Shown here: positions 57,301 to 64,000 of the stretch, one piece after another
Position numbering within the stretch: the first letter of the stretch is position 1
How the letters are laid out: every line of letters begins with the position of its first letter
From: Thalassobius sp. Cn5-15
GTDB taxonomy: Bacteria; Pseudomonadota; Alphaproteobacteria; Rhodobacterales; Rhodobacteraceae
Reading direction: 5' to 3'
Length of the DNA: 64,000 nucleotides
Assembly: GCF_022347685.1 (NCBI RefSeq)
Contig: NZ_JAKRGF010000006.1
Span: forward strand, 158,914-222,913
Notes under the pieces: model-generated
Told to the model about the DNA's origin: nothing
What the model saw: the letters and a program-made list of their open reading frames with translations, nothing else
Database searches by the model: none
Position numbers and translations under genes: made by a program

Positions 57301-58571
57301 GCGCCAGCCACAAGCTGGGCTACGGCACCAAACTGTTCGTGGCCGAAGGCCAGAAAGTTGCCCGCGGTGACAAACTGTTCGAATGGGACCCCTTCACCCT
57401 GCCGATCATCGCCGAGAAAGACGGTACCGCCAAGTATGTGGACCTCGTCAGCGGCATCGCAGTTCGCGATGTAACGGATGAGGCCACCGGTATGACCCAG
57501 AAGATCGTGATCGACTGGCGTGCGGCACCAAAAGGCAATGAGCTGAAGCCGGAAATCATTCTGGTGGACGGTGACGGCGATCCGGTGCGTAACGCACAGG
57601 GCCACCCGCTGACCCACCCGATGTCGGTTGACGCCATTCTGTCGGTCGACGACGGTCAAGAGATCAAAGCAGGTGACGTTGTTGCGCGTATCCCGCGTGA
57701 AGGCGCCAAGACCAAGGATATTACCGGTGGTCTGCCGCGCGTTGCGGAACTGTTTGAAGCCCGTCGTCCGAAAGATCACGCAATCATCGCCGAAATCGAT
57801 GGTTACGTGCGCTTTGGCCGCGACTACAAGAACAAGCGTCGTATCACCATCGAAGCTGCCGAAGAGGGTCGTGAGCCCGTCGAATACATGGTGCCCAAGG
57901 GCAAGCACATTCCTGTTCAGGAAGGTGACTTCGTTCAGAAGGGTGACTACATCATGGACGGCAACCCGGCGCCGCACGACATCCTCGCGATCATGGGCGT
58001 TGGCGCACTTGCTGACTACATGATCAACGAGGTGCAGGAGGTTTACCGACTGCAGGGCGTGAAGATCAACGACAAGCACATCGAAGTGATTGTGCGCCAG
58101 ATGCTGAAGAAGTGGGAAATTTCGGACAGCGGTGACACCACCCTGCTGAAAGGCGAACACGTCGAAAAGACTGAACTGGACGAGGCCAACGAAAAGGCCA
58201 TCGCCCGCGGCGGTCGTCCGGCATCCGGTGGTCCGATCCTTTTGGGTATCACCAAAGCGTCGCTGCAGACTCGTTCGTTCATGTCGGCAGCCTCGTTCCA
58301 GGAAACCACCCGCGTGCTGACCGAAGCTTCGGTTCAGGGCAAACGCGACCGTCTGGTTGGCCTCAAGGAGAACATCCTTGTCGGTCGTCTGATCCCGGCC
58401 GGTACTGGTGGCGCCACCGATCGTGTCCGTCGCATCGCGCGTTCGCGTGACAACGTGGTGCTGGAAGCCCGTCGTGAAGAGGCCGAAGCCGCCGCTGCAC
58501 TGGCTGCGCCGACCATCGACGATATGGGCGCGGCAGATGCCTTCAACACCCCCGAGAGCCGCGACGAATAA
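54342..58571 (+). CDS. rpoC: DNA-directed RNA polymerase subunit beta'
   Basis: Largest core subunit, carrying the catalytic magnesium. The 1409 residues include the N-terminal zinc site ([20 protein letters not shown]), the catalytic triad NADFDGDQM, the trigger-loop region and the second zinc site ([19 protein letters not shown]). The C-terminal acidic tail is alphaproteobacterial in type. It follows rpoB by 55 bases and ends with a strong terminator. Confidence 0.99.
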   Translation: MNQELTNNPFNPLTPSKVFDEIRVSLASPERILSWSYGEIKKPETINYRTFKPERDGLFCARIFGPIKDYECLCGKYKRMKYRGVVCEKCGVEVTLQKVRRERMGHIELAAPVAHIWFLKSLPSRIGLMLDMTLRDLERVLYFENYVVIEPGLTDLQYGQMMSEEEYMDAQDAYGMDAFTANIGAEAIREMLSAIDLESEAETLRAELAEATGELKPKKIIKRLKVVEAFLESGNRPEWMIMTVVPVIPPELRPLVPLDGGRFATSDLNDLYRRVINRNNRLKRLIELRAPDIIVRNEKRMLQESVDALFDNGRRGRVITGANKRPLKSLSDMLKGKQGRFRQNLLGKRVDFSGRSVIVTGPELKLHQCGLPKKMALELFKPFIYSRLEARGLSSTVKQAKKLVEKERPEVWDILDEVIREHPVLLNRAPTLHRLGIQAFEPTLIEGKAIQLHPLVCSAFNADFDGDQMAVHVPLSLEAQLEARVLMMSTNNVLSPANGAPIIVPSQDMILGLYYLTIARDGMKGEGMVFSSIDEVQYALDAGEVHLHTKIKARVPQIDENGMEVQQIFETTPGRVRLGALLPQNAKAPFELVNRLLRKKEVQQVIDTVYRYCGQKESVIFCDQIMSIGFKEAFKAGISFGKDDMVIPENKWTIVDETRDQVKDFEQQYMDGLITQGEKYNKVVDSWSKCNDKLTEAMMSTISATRHDDAGAEMEPNSVYMMAHSGARGSVTQMRQLGGMRGLMAKPNGDIIETPVISNFKEGLTVLEYFNSTHGARKGLSDTALKTANSGYLTRRLVDVAQDCIVRDKDCGTENAITVEPAVNDGEVVSSIGERMLGRIVAEDVMKPGTDEVIAARGVLVDERMADAIEEAGVQTAQIRSPLTCESDDGVCATCYGRDLARGTSVNVGEAVGIIAAQSIGEPGTQLTMRTFHIGGVAQGGQQSFLEASQEGEIEFENPQILTNVNGEVLVIGRNMKLKIMDNGEERASHKLGYGTKLFVAEGQKVARGDKLFEWDPFTLPIIAEKDGTAKYVDLVSGIAVRDVTDEATGMTQKIVIDWRAAPKGNELKPEIILVDGDGDPVRNAQGHPLTHPMSVDAILSVDDGQEIKAGDVVARIPREGAKTKDITGGLPRVAELFEARRPKDHAIIAEIDGYVRFGRDYKNKRRITIEAAEEGREPVEYMVPKGKHIPVQEGDFVQKGDYIMDGNPAPHDILAIMGVGALADYMINEVQEVYRLQGVKINDKHIEVIVRQMLKKWEISDSGDTTLLKGEHVEKTELDEANEKAIARGGRPASGGPILLGITKASLQTRSFMSAASFQETTRVLTEASVQGKRDRLVGLKENILVGRLIPAGTGGATDRVRRIARSRDNVVLEARREEAEAAAALAAPTIDDMGAADAFNTPESRDE

Positions 58572-58603
58572 GTCGTGGACCCGACGGGTCTGATGAAACA
58601 CAG

Positions 58604-58636
58604 AAAGCCCCTCGCATTGCGGGGGGCTTTTTGTTT
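58604..58636 (+). terminator. Terminator after rpoC
   Basis: AAAGCCCC (58604-58611) and GGGGCTTT (58623-58630) pair around a short loop in which CGC and GCG extend the stem, followed by TTGTTT. Confidence 0.88.
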
Positions 58637-58676
58637 GGGTGGCCGCAAGTTTTGAACGTTGAAAAGGACGTTAGTC

Positions 58677-59501
58677 ATGAAAATGTATCAGGTGGATGCC
58701 TTCGCCGATCAGCTCTTTGCGGGCAATCCAGCGGCGGTTCTGTTGTTGGACGCCCCGATGAGTGTGCCCCTGATGCAGAACATCGCGGCAGAGAACAATC
58801 TGGCTGAAACCGCGTTTGCCTATCCGAAAGCGGCCGGGGACGGGAGTGTCCTGTGGGCGCTGCGCTGGTTTACGCCCACGCAAGAGGTGGATTTTTGCGG
58901 TCATGCCACGCTGGCGGCAGCGCATGTGTTGTTCGCACATCGGGATGTAACTGGCCCACTGCGGTTTCAGACCGCAGTGGGCGAGATCACGGTGATCGAG
59001 GCAGATAATGGCTATCAGCTGGATCTGCCTCGTTTTGCGCCAGAACCTCTCGATCAACTGCCAGAGGAGATTGCGGAGATTTTTGAAGCGCCACCGCAGC
59101 TGATGTTCCGTAATTTTGAAAACCTGTTCTTTGTGCTGGAGAGCGCGGAGGCTGTGACCGCCTTCGAGCCGGATCTGAATGCCATCGCCAAATTGGGGCA
59201 TATCGGTGTGGTGATCACAGCACGCGCGGCAGCGGGATCAAAGGCAGACTTTGTATCGCGCTACTTTGTGCCCGGCGCTGGCATCCCCGAGGATCCGGTG
59301 ACAGGATCGAACCATTCCACACTGGTGCCTTACTGGGCAGGGGAGTTGGGCCGCAATGATCTGCTGGCTTATCAGGCGTCAGAGCGTGGTGGCTGGCTGG
59401 ACTGCACCGATACTGGCGACAGGGTGTTGGTGCGTGGGACGGCGGCGACCTTTATGATTGCGGATCTGTTTCTGGCCGACGCTGCGGCCCGAGATATGTA
59501 A
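58677..59501 (+). CDS. PhzF family protein
   Basis: A 274-residue protein with the two-fold pseudo-symmetric PhzF fold related to diaminopimelate epimerase. The N-terminal YQVDAFADQLFAGNPAAV is typical, and the catalytic Glu is in AENNLAETAFA (about residue 45). The motif DFCGHATLAAAH and the second-half GAGIPEDPVTGSNHSTL are both intact. PhzF itself works in phenazine synthesis; most members are isomerases of unknown substrate. There are no phenazine genes here. I chose the ATG at 58677 with AAAAGGA upstream over a TTG at 58659. Confidence 0.92.
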   Translation: MKMYQVDAFADQLFAGNPAAVLLLDAPMSVPLMQNIAAENNLAETAFAYPKAAGDGSVLWALRWFTPTQEVDFCGHATLAAAHVLFAHRDVTGPLRFQTAVGEITVIEADNGYQLDLPRFAPEPLDQLPEEIAEIFEAPPQLMFRNFENLFFVLESAEAVTAFEPDLNAIAKLGHIGVVITARAAAGSKADFVSRYFVPGAGIPEDPVTGSNHSTLVPYWAGELGRNDLLAYQASERGGWLDCTDTGDRVLVRGTAATFMIADLFLADAAARDM

Positions 59502-59602
59502 GGACCACTGCTGGCGGGACGATGTGCAGGATCATTGAAAGGCGTGTGCGCCCGTAGCTTTGCGGGTTTGACTTGCGCGGGGGGCTGGCGCAGGGTCGCG
59601 GG

Positions 59603-60496
59603 ATGAGCCAAGCGAATAACCCTCTGTCTGATAACACCCGTGGTGCGCTGTTGATGATGGCGGCGATGGCCGGCTTTACCTTCAATGATGCGCTGATGAA
59701 GTCGCTGGCTGGTTCGGTGCCGCTGTTCCAGTTGTTGTTCCTGCGCGGGCTGATGGTGTCGGTGATGACCGGCATCTGGGCAGGTCGTGTCGGTGCTTTT
59801 CGGGCGCGCCTTGGGGCAGGGGACTGGGCGTTGATCGCGTCGCGTGTCGCGGCTGAGGTGGCGGCGGCCTATTTCTTCCTCACCGCACTCTTCGCAGCGC
59901 CGATCGCCAATGTGACCGCGATCCTGCAGTCGCTGCCACTGACGGTGACACTCGCGGCGGCTGTCTTTCTGCGCGAGCCCATCGGCTGGCAGCGGCTGGG
60001 CGCTATTCTGATCGGCTTTGTTGGTGTACTGCTGATCGTGCAGCCGGGCACCGACGGATTTGACCAAAGCTCCCTCTATGTTCTGGCCGCTGTAGGCTGC
60101 GTGACCGTGCGCGATCTGGTGACACGGCGCTTGTCGCCGGCGGTACCTTCGATGTTGGTCACCTTCCTCAGCGCGGCAGGAGTGATGGCGTTTTTCGGTT
60201 TGGCCAGCCTGCCGACTGCATGGGTACCGATGGGGTCTGCCAGTTGGGGGATCACCGCAATGGCGGCTTTGATGATCCTTGGCGGGTATAGTTTTTCGGT
60301 CATGGTGATGCGGGTGGGGGAGATTTCCTTTGTTGCGCCGTTTCGTTATACCAGCTTGATATGGGCGCTGATCCTTGGTTGGGTGCTGTTTGGTGAATGG
60401 CCGGATGCGCTGACGCTGATGGGGGCAACAATCGTGGTTATGAGCGGTGTATTCATGCTTTACCGCGAGGGCAAAATCGCACGGACCCGGCGTTGA
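59603..60496 (+). CDS. DMT-family transporter (EamA domains)
   Basis: An inner-membrane protein of 297 residues with about ten helices in two EamA repeats (about 15-148 and 158-288). The first repeat includes LFQLLFLRGLMVSVMTG and AAAYFFLTALFAAPIANVTA. The second ends with PFRYTSLIWALILGWVLFGE. Drug/metabolite exporters of this family carry metabolites or S-adenosylmethionine; the substrate is unknown. The ATG at 59603 was preferred to an in-frame GTG-like start at 59573. It follows the PhzF gene by about 100 bases and may be cotranscribed. Confidence 0.9.
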   Translation: MSQANNPLSDNTRGALLMMAAMAGFTFNDALMKSLAGSVPLFQLLFLRGLMVSVMTGIWAGRVGAFRARLGAGDWALIASRVAAEVAAAYFFLTALFAAPIANVTAILQSLPLTVTLAAAVFLREPIGWQRLGAILIGFVGVLLIVQPGTDGFDQSSLYVLAAVGCVTVRDLVTRRLSPAVPSMLVTFLSAAGVMAFFGLASLPTAWVPMGSASWGITAMAALMILGGYSFSVMVMRVGEISFVAPFRYTSLIWALILGWVLFGEWPDALTLMGATIVVMSGVFMLYREGKIARTRR

Positions 60497-60530
60497 AGCT
60501 TGCCACGCTGGCGCGGGCACCGGGCCCTTG

Positions 60531-60559
60531 TTGACAAAGGGCGCGACTCCCCCTATACG
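60531..60559 (+). promoter_or_regulatory. Promoter of the rpsL-rpsG-fusA operon
   Basis: TTGACA (60531-60536) and TATACG (60554-60559) are separated by 17 bases, a near-ideal housekeeping sigma-factor promoter. It leaves a leader of about 225 bases before rpsL. That leader holds no visible gene. Confidence 0.75.
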
Positions 60560-60790
60560 CCCCATTATCCGGCTGATCTGGGCAAGACCCTAATGCCGAA
60601 TCCACAACTGAGAAGGCCAAGTCCTGAGCTATTTTGAAGCTTGCGACCTCTGGAAAACTCACCGCGTTGTTCGCCTCGGTACGGGAACATCGCGGATTTT
60701 GCGCTATGCAACTCTTGTGTTGCGCAAGCAGTCATCGTTCAGGGCAGTCGCCTTGGATAAACATTGTGAAGCAAACGGGAAAGTGACCCT

Positions 60791-61162
60791 ATGCCAACGA
60801 TTCAACAGCTGATCCGCAAACCGCGTCAGCCCAAAGTCAAGCGCTCCAAATCTATGCACCTGGAGCAGTGCCCGCAAAAACGTGGCGTCTGCACCCGTGT
60901 ATATACCACCACTCCGAAGAAGCCGAACTCGGCTATGCGTAAAGTTGCGAAGGTTCGCCTGACCAACGGCTTCGAAGTGATCTCTTACATCCCCGGTGAA
61001 AGCCACAACCTTCAGGAACACTCCGTGGTTCTGATCCGCGGCGGCCGTGTAAAAGACCTTCCGGGTGTGCGTTACCACATCCTGCGTGGTGTTCTGGATA
61101 CCCAGGGCGTTAAAGACCGTAAGCAACGTCGTTCGAAATACGGCGCCAAGCGTCCGAAGTAA
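60791..61162 (+). CDS. rpsL: 30S ribosomal protein S12
   Basis: Decoding-centre protein. The 123 residues contain Lys43 and Lys88 ([14 protein letters not shown] and GGRVKDLPG), the positions mutated in streptomycin-resistant strains; both are wild type here. The N-terminal [14 protein letters not shown] is typical. It begins the str operon, and rpsG starts 12 bases after the stop. Confidence 0.98.
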   Translation: MPTIQQLIRKPRQPKVKRSKSMHLEQCPQKRGVCTRVYTTTPKKPNSAMRKVAKVRLTNGFEVISYIPGESHNLQEHSVVLIRGGRVKDLPGVRYHILRGVLDTQGVKDRKQRRSKYGAKRPK

Positions 61163-61645
<483 letters not shown>

Positions 61646-61666
61646 TTCCACAGAGGCTTTAGACCA

Positions 61667-63784
61667 ATGGCACGCGAATATTCGCTCGACCTATACCGTA
61701 ACTTCGGTATCATGGCGCACATCGACGCAGGTAAGACCACCTGCTCGGAGCGTATCCTGTATTACACTGGTAAATCCCACAACATTGGTGAGGTGCACGA
61801 TGGTGCAGCCACCATGGACTGGATGGAGCAGGAGCAGGAACGCGGCATCACCATCACCTCGGCTGCGACCACCACTTTCTGGGAACGCACCGAAGATGGT
61901 CAGACTGCTGACTCGCCCAAGCACCGGATGAACATCATCGACACCCCCGGCCACGTTGACTTCACCATCGAAGTTGAGCGTTCGCTGGCGGTTCTCGACG
62001 GTGCTGTCTGTGTTCTGGACGCCAACGCTGGCGTTGAACCCCAAACCGAAACCGTGTGGCGTCAGGCTGACCGCTACAAGGTTCCGCGGATGGTTTTCGT
62101 CAACAAAATGGACAAGATCGGCGCAGACTTCTTCAACTGCGTTAACATGATCGAAGAACGCACCGGCGCACGTGCTGTTCCGGTTGGCATTCCGATCGGT
62201 GCAGAAACCGAGTTGGAAGGTCTGCTGGACCTGGTCACCATGAAAGAGTGGCTGTGGCAGGGCGAAGATCTGGGTGCATCCTGGATCCACGCTGAGATCC
62301 GTCCTGAGCTGCAGGACATGGCGAACGAGTGGCGCGAAAAGATGGTCGAAGCGGCCGTTGAGCAAGACGAAGCTGCCATGGAAGCCTACCTGGAAGGTGA
62401 AGAGCCCGACGTCGCAACCCTGCGTAAACTGCTGCGTAAGGGTACTCTGGCACTGGACTTCGTTCCGGTACTGGGCGGTTCGGCGTTCAAAAACAAAGGT
62501 GTTCAGCCGCTGCTGAACGCTGTAATCGACTACCTGCCCAGCCCGCTGGACGTTGTTGATTACATGGGCTTCGCACCTGGTGACGAAAACGAAGAGCGTA
62601 ACATTGCCCGTCGTGCAGACGACGACATGGCGTTCTCCGGCCTGGCGTTCAAAATCATGAACGACCCCTTCGTTGGCTCGCTGACCTTCACCCGTATCTA
62701 CTCGGGCGTTCTGAACAAGGGCGACAGCATCCAGAACTCCACCAAAGGTAAGAAAGAGCGCGTCGGTCGTATGATGATGATGCACTCCAACAACCGTGAG
62801 GAGATCGAAGAGGCATTTGCAGGCGACATCATCGCGCTGGCGGGTCTGAAAGACACCACCACCGGTGACACCCTCTGCGACGCCAAAGATCCGGTTGTTC
62901 TGGAAACCATGACCTTCCCCGATCCGGTTATCGAGATCGCGGTTGAGCCGAAGACCAAAGGCGACCAAGAAAAAATGTCGCAAGGTCTGGCACGTCTGGC
63001 AGCCGAAGACCCCTCCTTCCGTGTGGAAACTGACCTGGAATCGGGCCAGACCATCATGAAAGGCATGGGCGAACTTCACCTGGACATCCTGGTTGACCGT
63101 CTGAAGCGTGAATTCAAAGTTGAAGCAAACATCGGTGCGCCGCAGGTGGCCTACCGTGAAACCATCTCGCACGAGGTGGAGCACAGCTACACGCACAAGA
63201 AACAGTCCGGTGGTTCGGGTCAGTTCGGTGAGGTGAAGATGATCATCACCCCAACCGAAGCTGGCGAAGGTTACTCCTTCGAATCCCGCATCGTTGGTGG
63301 TGCGGTTCCCAAGGAATACATCCCGGGTGTTGAAAAAGGCATTACCTCGGTTATGGATAGCGGCCCGCTGGCTGGCTTCCCCGTAATCGACTTCAAGGTT
63401 GCCCTGATCGACGGTAAATTCCACGATGTTGACTCCTCGGTTCTGGCCTTTGAAATCGCAGCACGTATGTGTATGCGCGAAGGCATGAAGAAGGCAGGCG
63501 CTAAGCTGCTGGAACCGATCATGAAGGTCGAAGTGATCACCCCCGAAGAATACACCGGCGGTATCATCGGCGATCTGACTTCGCGTCGTGGCCAGGTATC
63601 TGGTCAAGAGCCGCGCGGCCACGCAATTGCGATCGACGCAAACGTGCCGCTGGCGAACATGTTCGGCTACATCAACACCCTGCGTTCGATGTCGTCCGGC
63701 CGTGCCCAGTTCACCATGCAGTTCTCGCACTACGATCCGGTGCCGTCGAACATCAGTGAAGAAATCCAGGCGAAATACGCCTAA
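61667..63784 (+). CDS. fusA: Elongation factor G
   Basis: Translocation GTPase. The 705 residues show the GTPase domain with G1 AHIDAGKTT (about residues 16-24), G3 [16 protein letters not shown] and G4 NKMDK, then domains II to V. The C-terminal segment [10 protein letters not shown] closes the protein. It is of normal length with no frameshift. A terminator follows, so tuf has at least partly separate transcription. Confidence 0.98.
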   Translation: MAREYSLDLYRNFGIMAHIDAGKTTCSERILYYTGKSHNIGEVHDGAATMDWMEQEQERGITITSAATTTFWERTEDGQTADSPKHRMNIIDTPGHVDFTIEVERSLAVLDGAVCVLDANAGVEPQTETVWRQADRYKVPRMVFVNKMDKIGADFFNCVNMIEERTGARAVPVGIPIGAETELEGLLDLVTMKEWLWQGEDLGASWIHAEIRPELQDMANEWREKMVEAAVEQDEAAMEAYLEGEEPDVATLRKLLRKGTLALDFVPVLGGSAFKNKGVQPLLNAVIDYLPSPLDVVDYMGFAPGDENEERNIARRADDDMAFSGLAFKIMNDPFVGSLTFTRIYSGVLNKGDSIQNSTKGKKERVGRMMMMHSNNREEIEEAFAGDIIALAGLKDTTTGDTLCDAKDPVVLETMTFPDPVIEIAVEPKTKGDQEKMSQGLARLAAEDPSFRVETDLESGQTIMKGMGELHLDILVDRLKREFKVEANIGAPQVAYRETISHEVEHSYTHKKQSGGSGQFGEVKMIITPTEAGEGYSFESRIVGGAVPKEYIPGVEKGITSVMDSGPLAGFPVIDFKVALIDGKFHDVDSSVLAFEIAARMCMREGMKKAGAKLLEPIMKVEVITPEEYTGGIIGDLTSRRGQVSGQEPRGHAIAIDANVPLANMFGYINTLRSMSSGRAQFTMQFSHYDPVPSNISEEIQAKYA

Positions 63785-63791
63785 GAAATTT

Positions 63792-63822
63792 GGGGGACCG
63801 GCCTGTTTCGGTCCCCCCTTTC
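63792..63822 (+). terminator. Terminator between fusA and tuf
   Basis: GGGGGACCG (63792-63800) and CGGTCCCCC (63809-63817) form a 9-base perfect stem around GCCTGTTT, followed by C and TTT. Confidence 0.8.
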
Positions 63823-63864
63823 CAGATTTGAAGGCTGGTTGTTCAGCCTTTCATGACAGACTAG

Positions 63865-64000
<136 letters not shown>

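Noticed and set aside
54213..58601. A 1462-residue open frame antisense to all of rpoC
   Set aside because: It mirrors rpoC codon bias: strongly biased genes lack the reverse complements of stop codons in one antisense frame. The translation is rich in His, Arg, Thr, Val and Asn with no family pattern, and rpoC is certain.
61691..63730. A 679-residue open frame antisense to fusA
   Set aside because: Shadow of a highly expressed gene with biased codons; no protein likeness.

Overview
The window is about 64 kb of chromosomal core from an alphaproteobacterium, most likely a marine member of the Rhodobacteraceae (Roseobacter group). This rests on the split ATP synthase with a b' subunit, a CycM-type membrane-anchored cytochrome c, the FnrL/hemN/usp/ccoNOQP-ccoGHIS neighbourhood, the codon bias and the protein sequences. 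Genus and species cannot be read from the window. There are no rRNA, tRNA, CRISPR, insertion-sequence or prophage genes. Most of the window is housekeeping, with a few small accessory genes set into it.

Layout. 1-2.4 kb: end of the F0 ATP synthase operon (atpI end, atpB, atpE, atpF', atpF). 2.4-4.5 kb: an acetyltransferase and prephenate dehydratase on the minus strand, and a divergent membrane-anchored cytochrome c552 (cycM). 4.7-10.4 kb: a yejABEF peptide ABC transporter operon. 10.5-23.1 kb: a low-oxygen respiration block. It holds hemN and divergent fnrL, a universal stress protein and divergent ccoNOQP (cbb3 oxidase), a GcvA-like LysR regulator, and ccoGHIS (oxidase maturation and copper delivery). 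Four FNR-type palindromes lie upstream of hemN/fnrL, usp, ccoN and ccoG, so the block looks like one regulon. Copro'gen oxidase appears twice: oxygen-independent hemN here, and oxygen-dependent hemF at 29.3 kb.

23.2-37.1 kb: mixed metabolic and regulatory genes. These are a D-Ala-D-Ala carboxypeptidase with a SPOR domain, a HAD/XRE-cupin/GNAT run, clpS, an RsmC-like methyltransferase, a short-chain dehydrogenase-like protein with a degraded active site, hemF, accA, a LysE exporter with divergent Lrp regulator, an AraC/GyrI regulator, a DUF1244/tautomerase/N-formylglutamate amidohydrolase cluster, pyruvate kinase and a small membrane protein.

37.2-44.9 kb: rpmI-rplT, then pheS and pheT separated by a low-GC DUF2513-like gene that overlaps pheS by 4 bases. 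After these come a small membrane protein, a LysR/methyltransferase divergent pair and ytoQ. 45.0-64.0 kb: the information-processing core. It runs secE-nusG, rplK-rplA, an unknown gene plus a TagD-like cytidylyltransferase, rplJ-rplL, rpoB-rpoC, a PhzF protein, a DMT transporter, then rpsL-rpsG-fusA and the first 127 bases of tuf.

I found no clear undescribed multi-gene system. The features most worth checking are the SDR protein lacking two catalytic residues, the insertion between pheS and pheT, the unknown gene coupled to tagD among ribosomal protein genes, the five-copy 9-base tandem repeat after ccoP, and the paired repeats between the LysR and methyltransferase genes.
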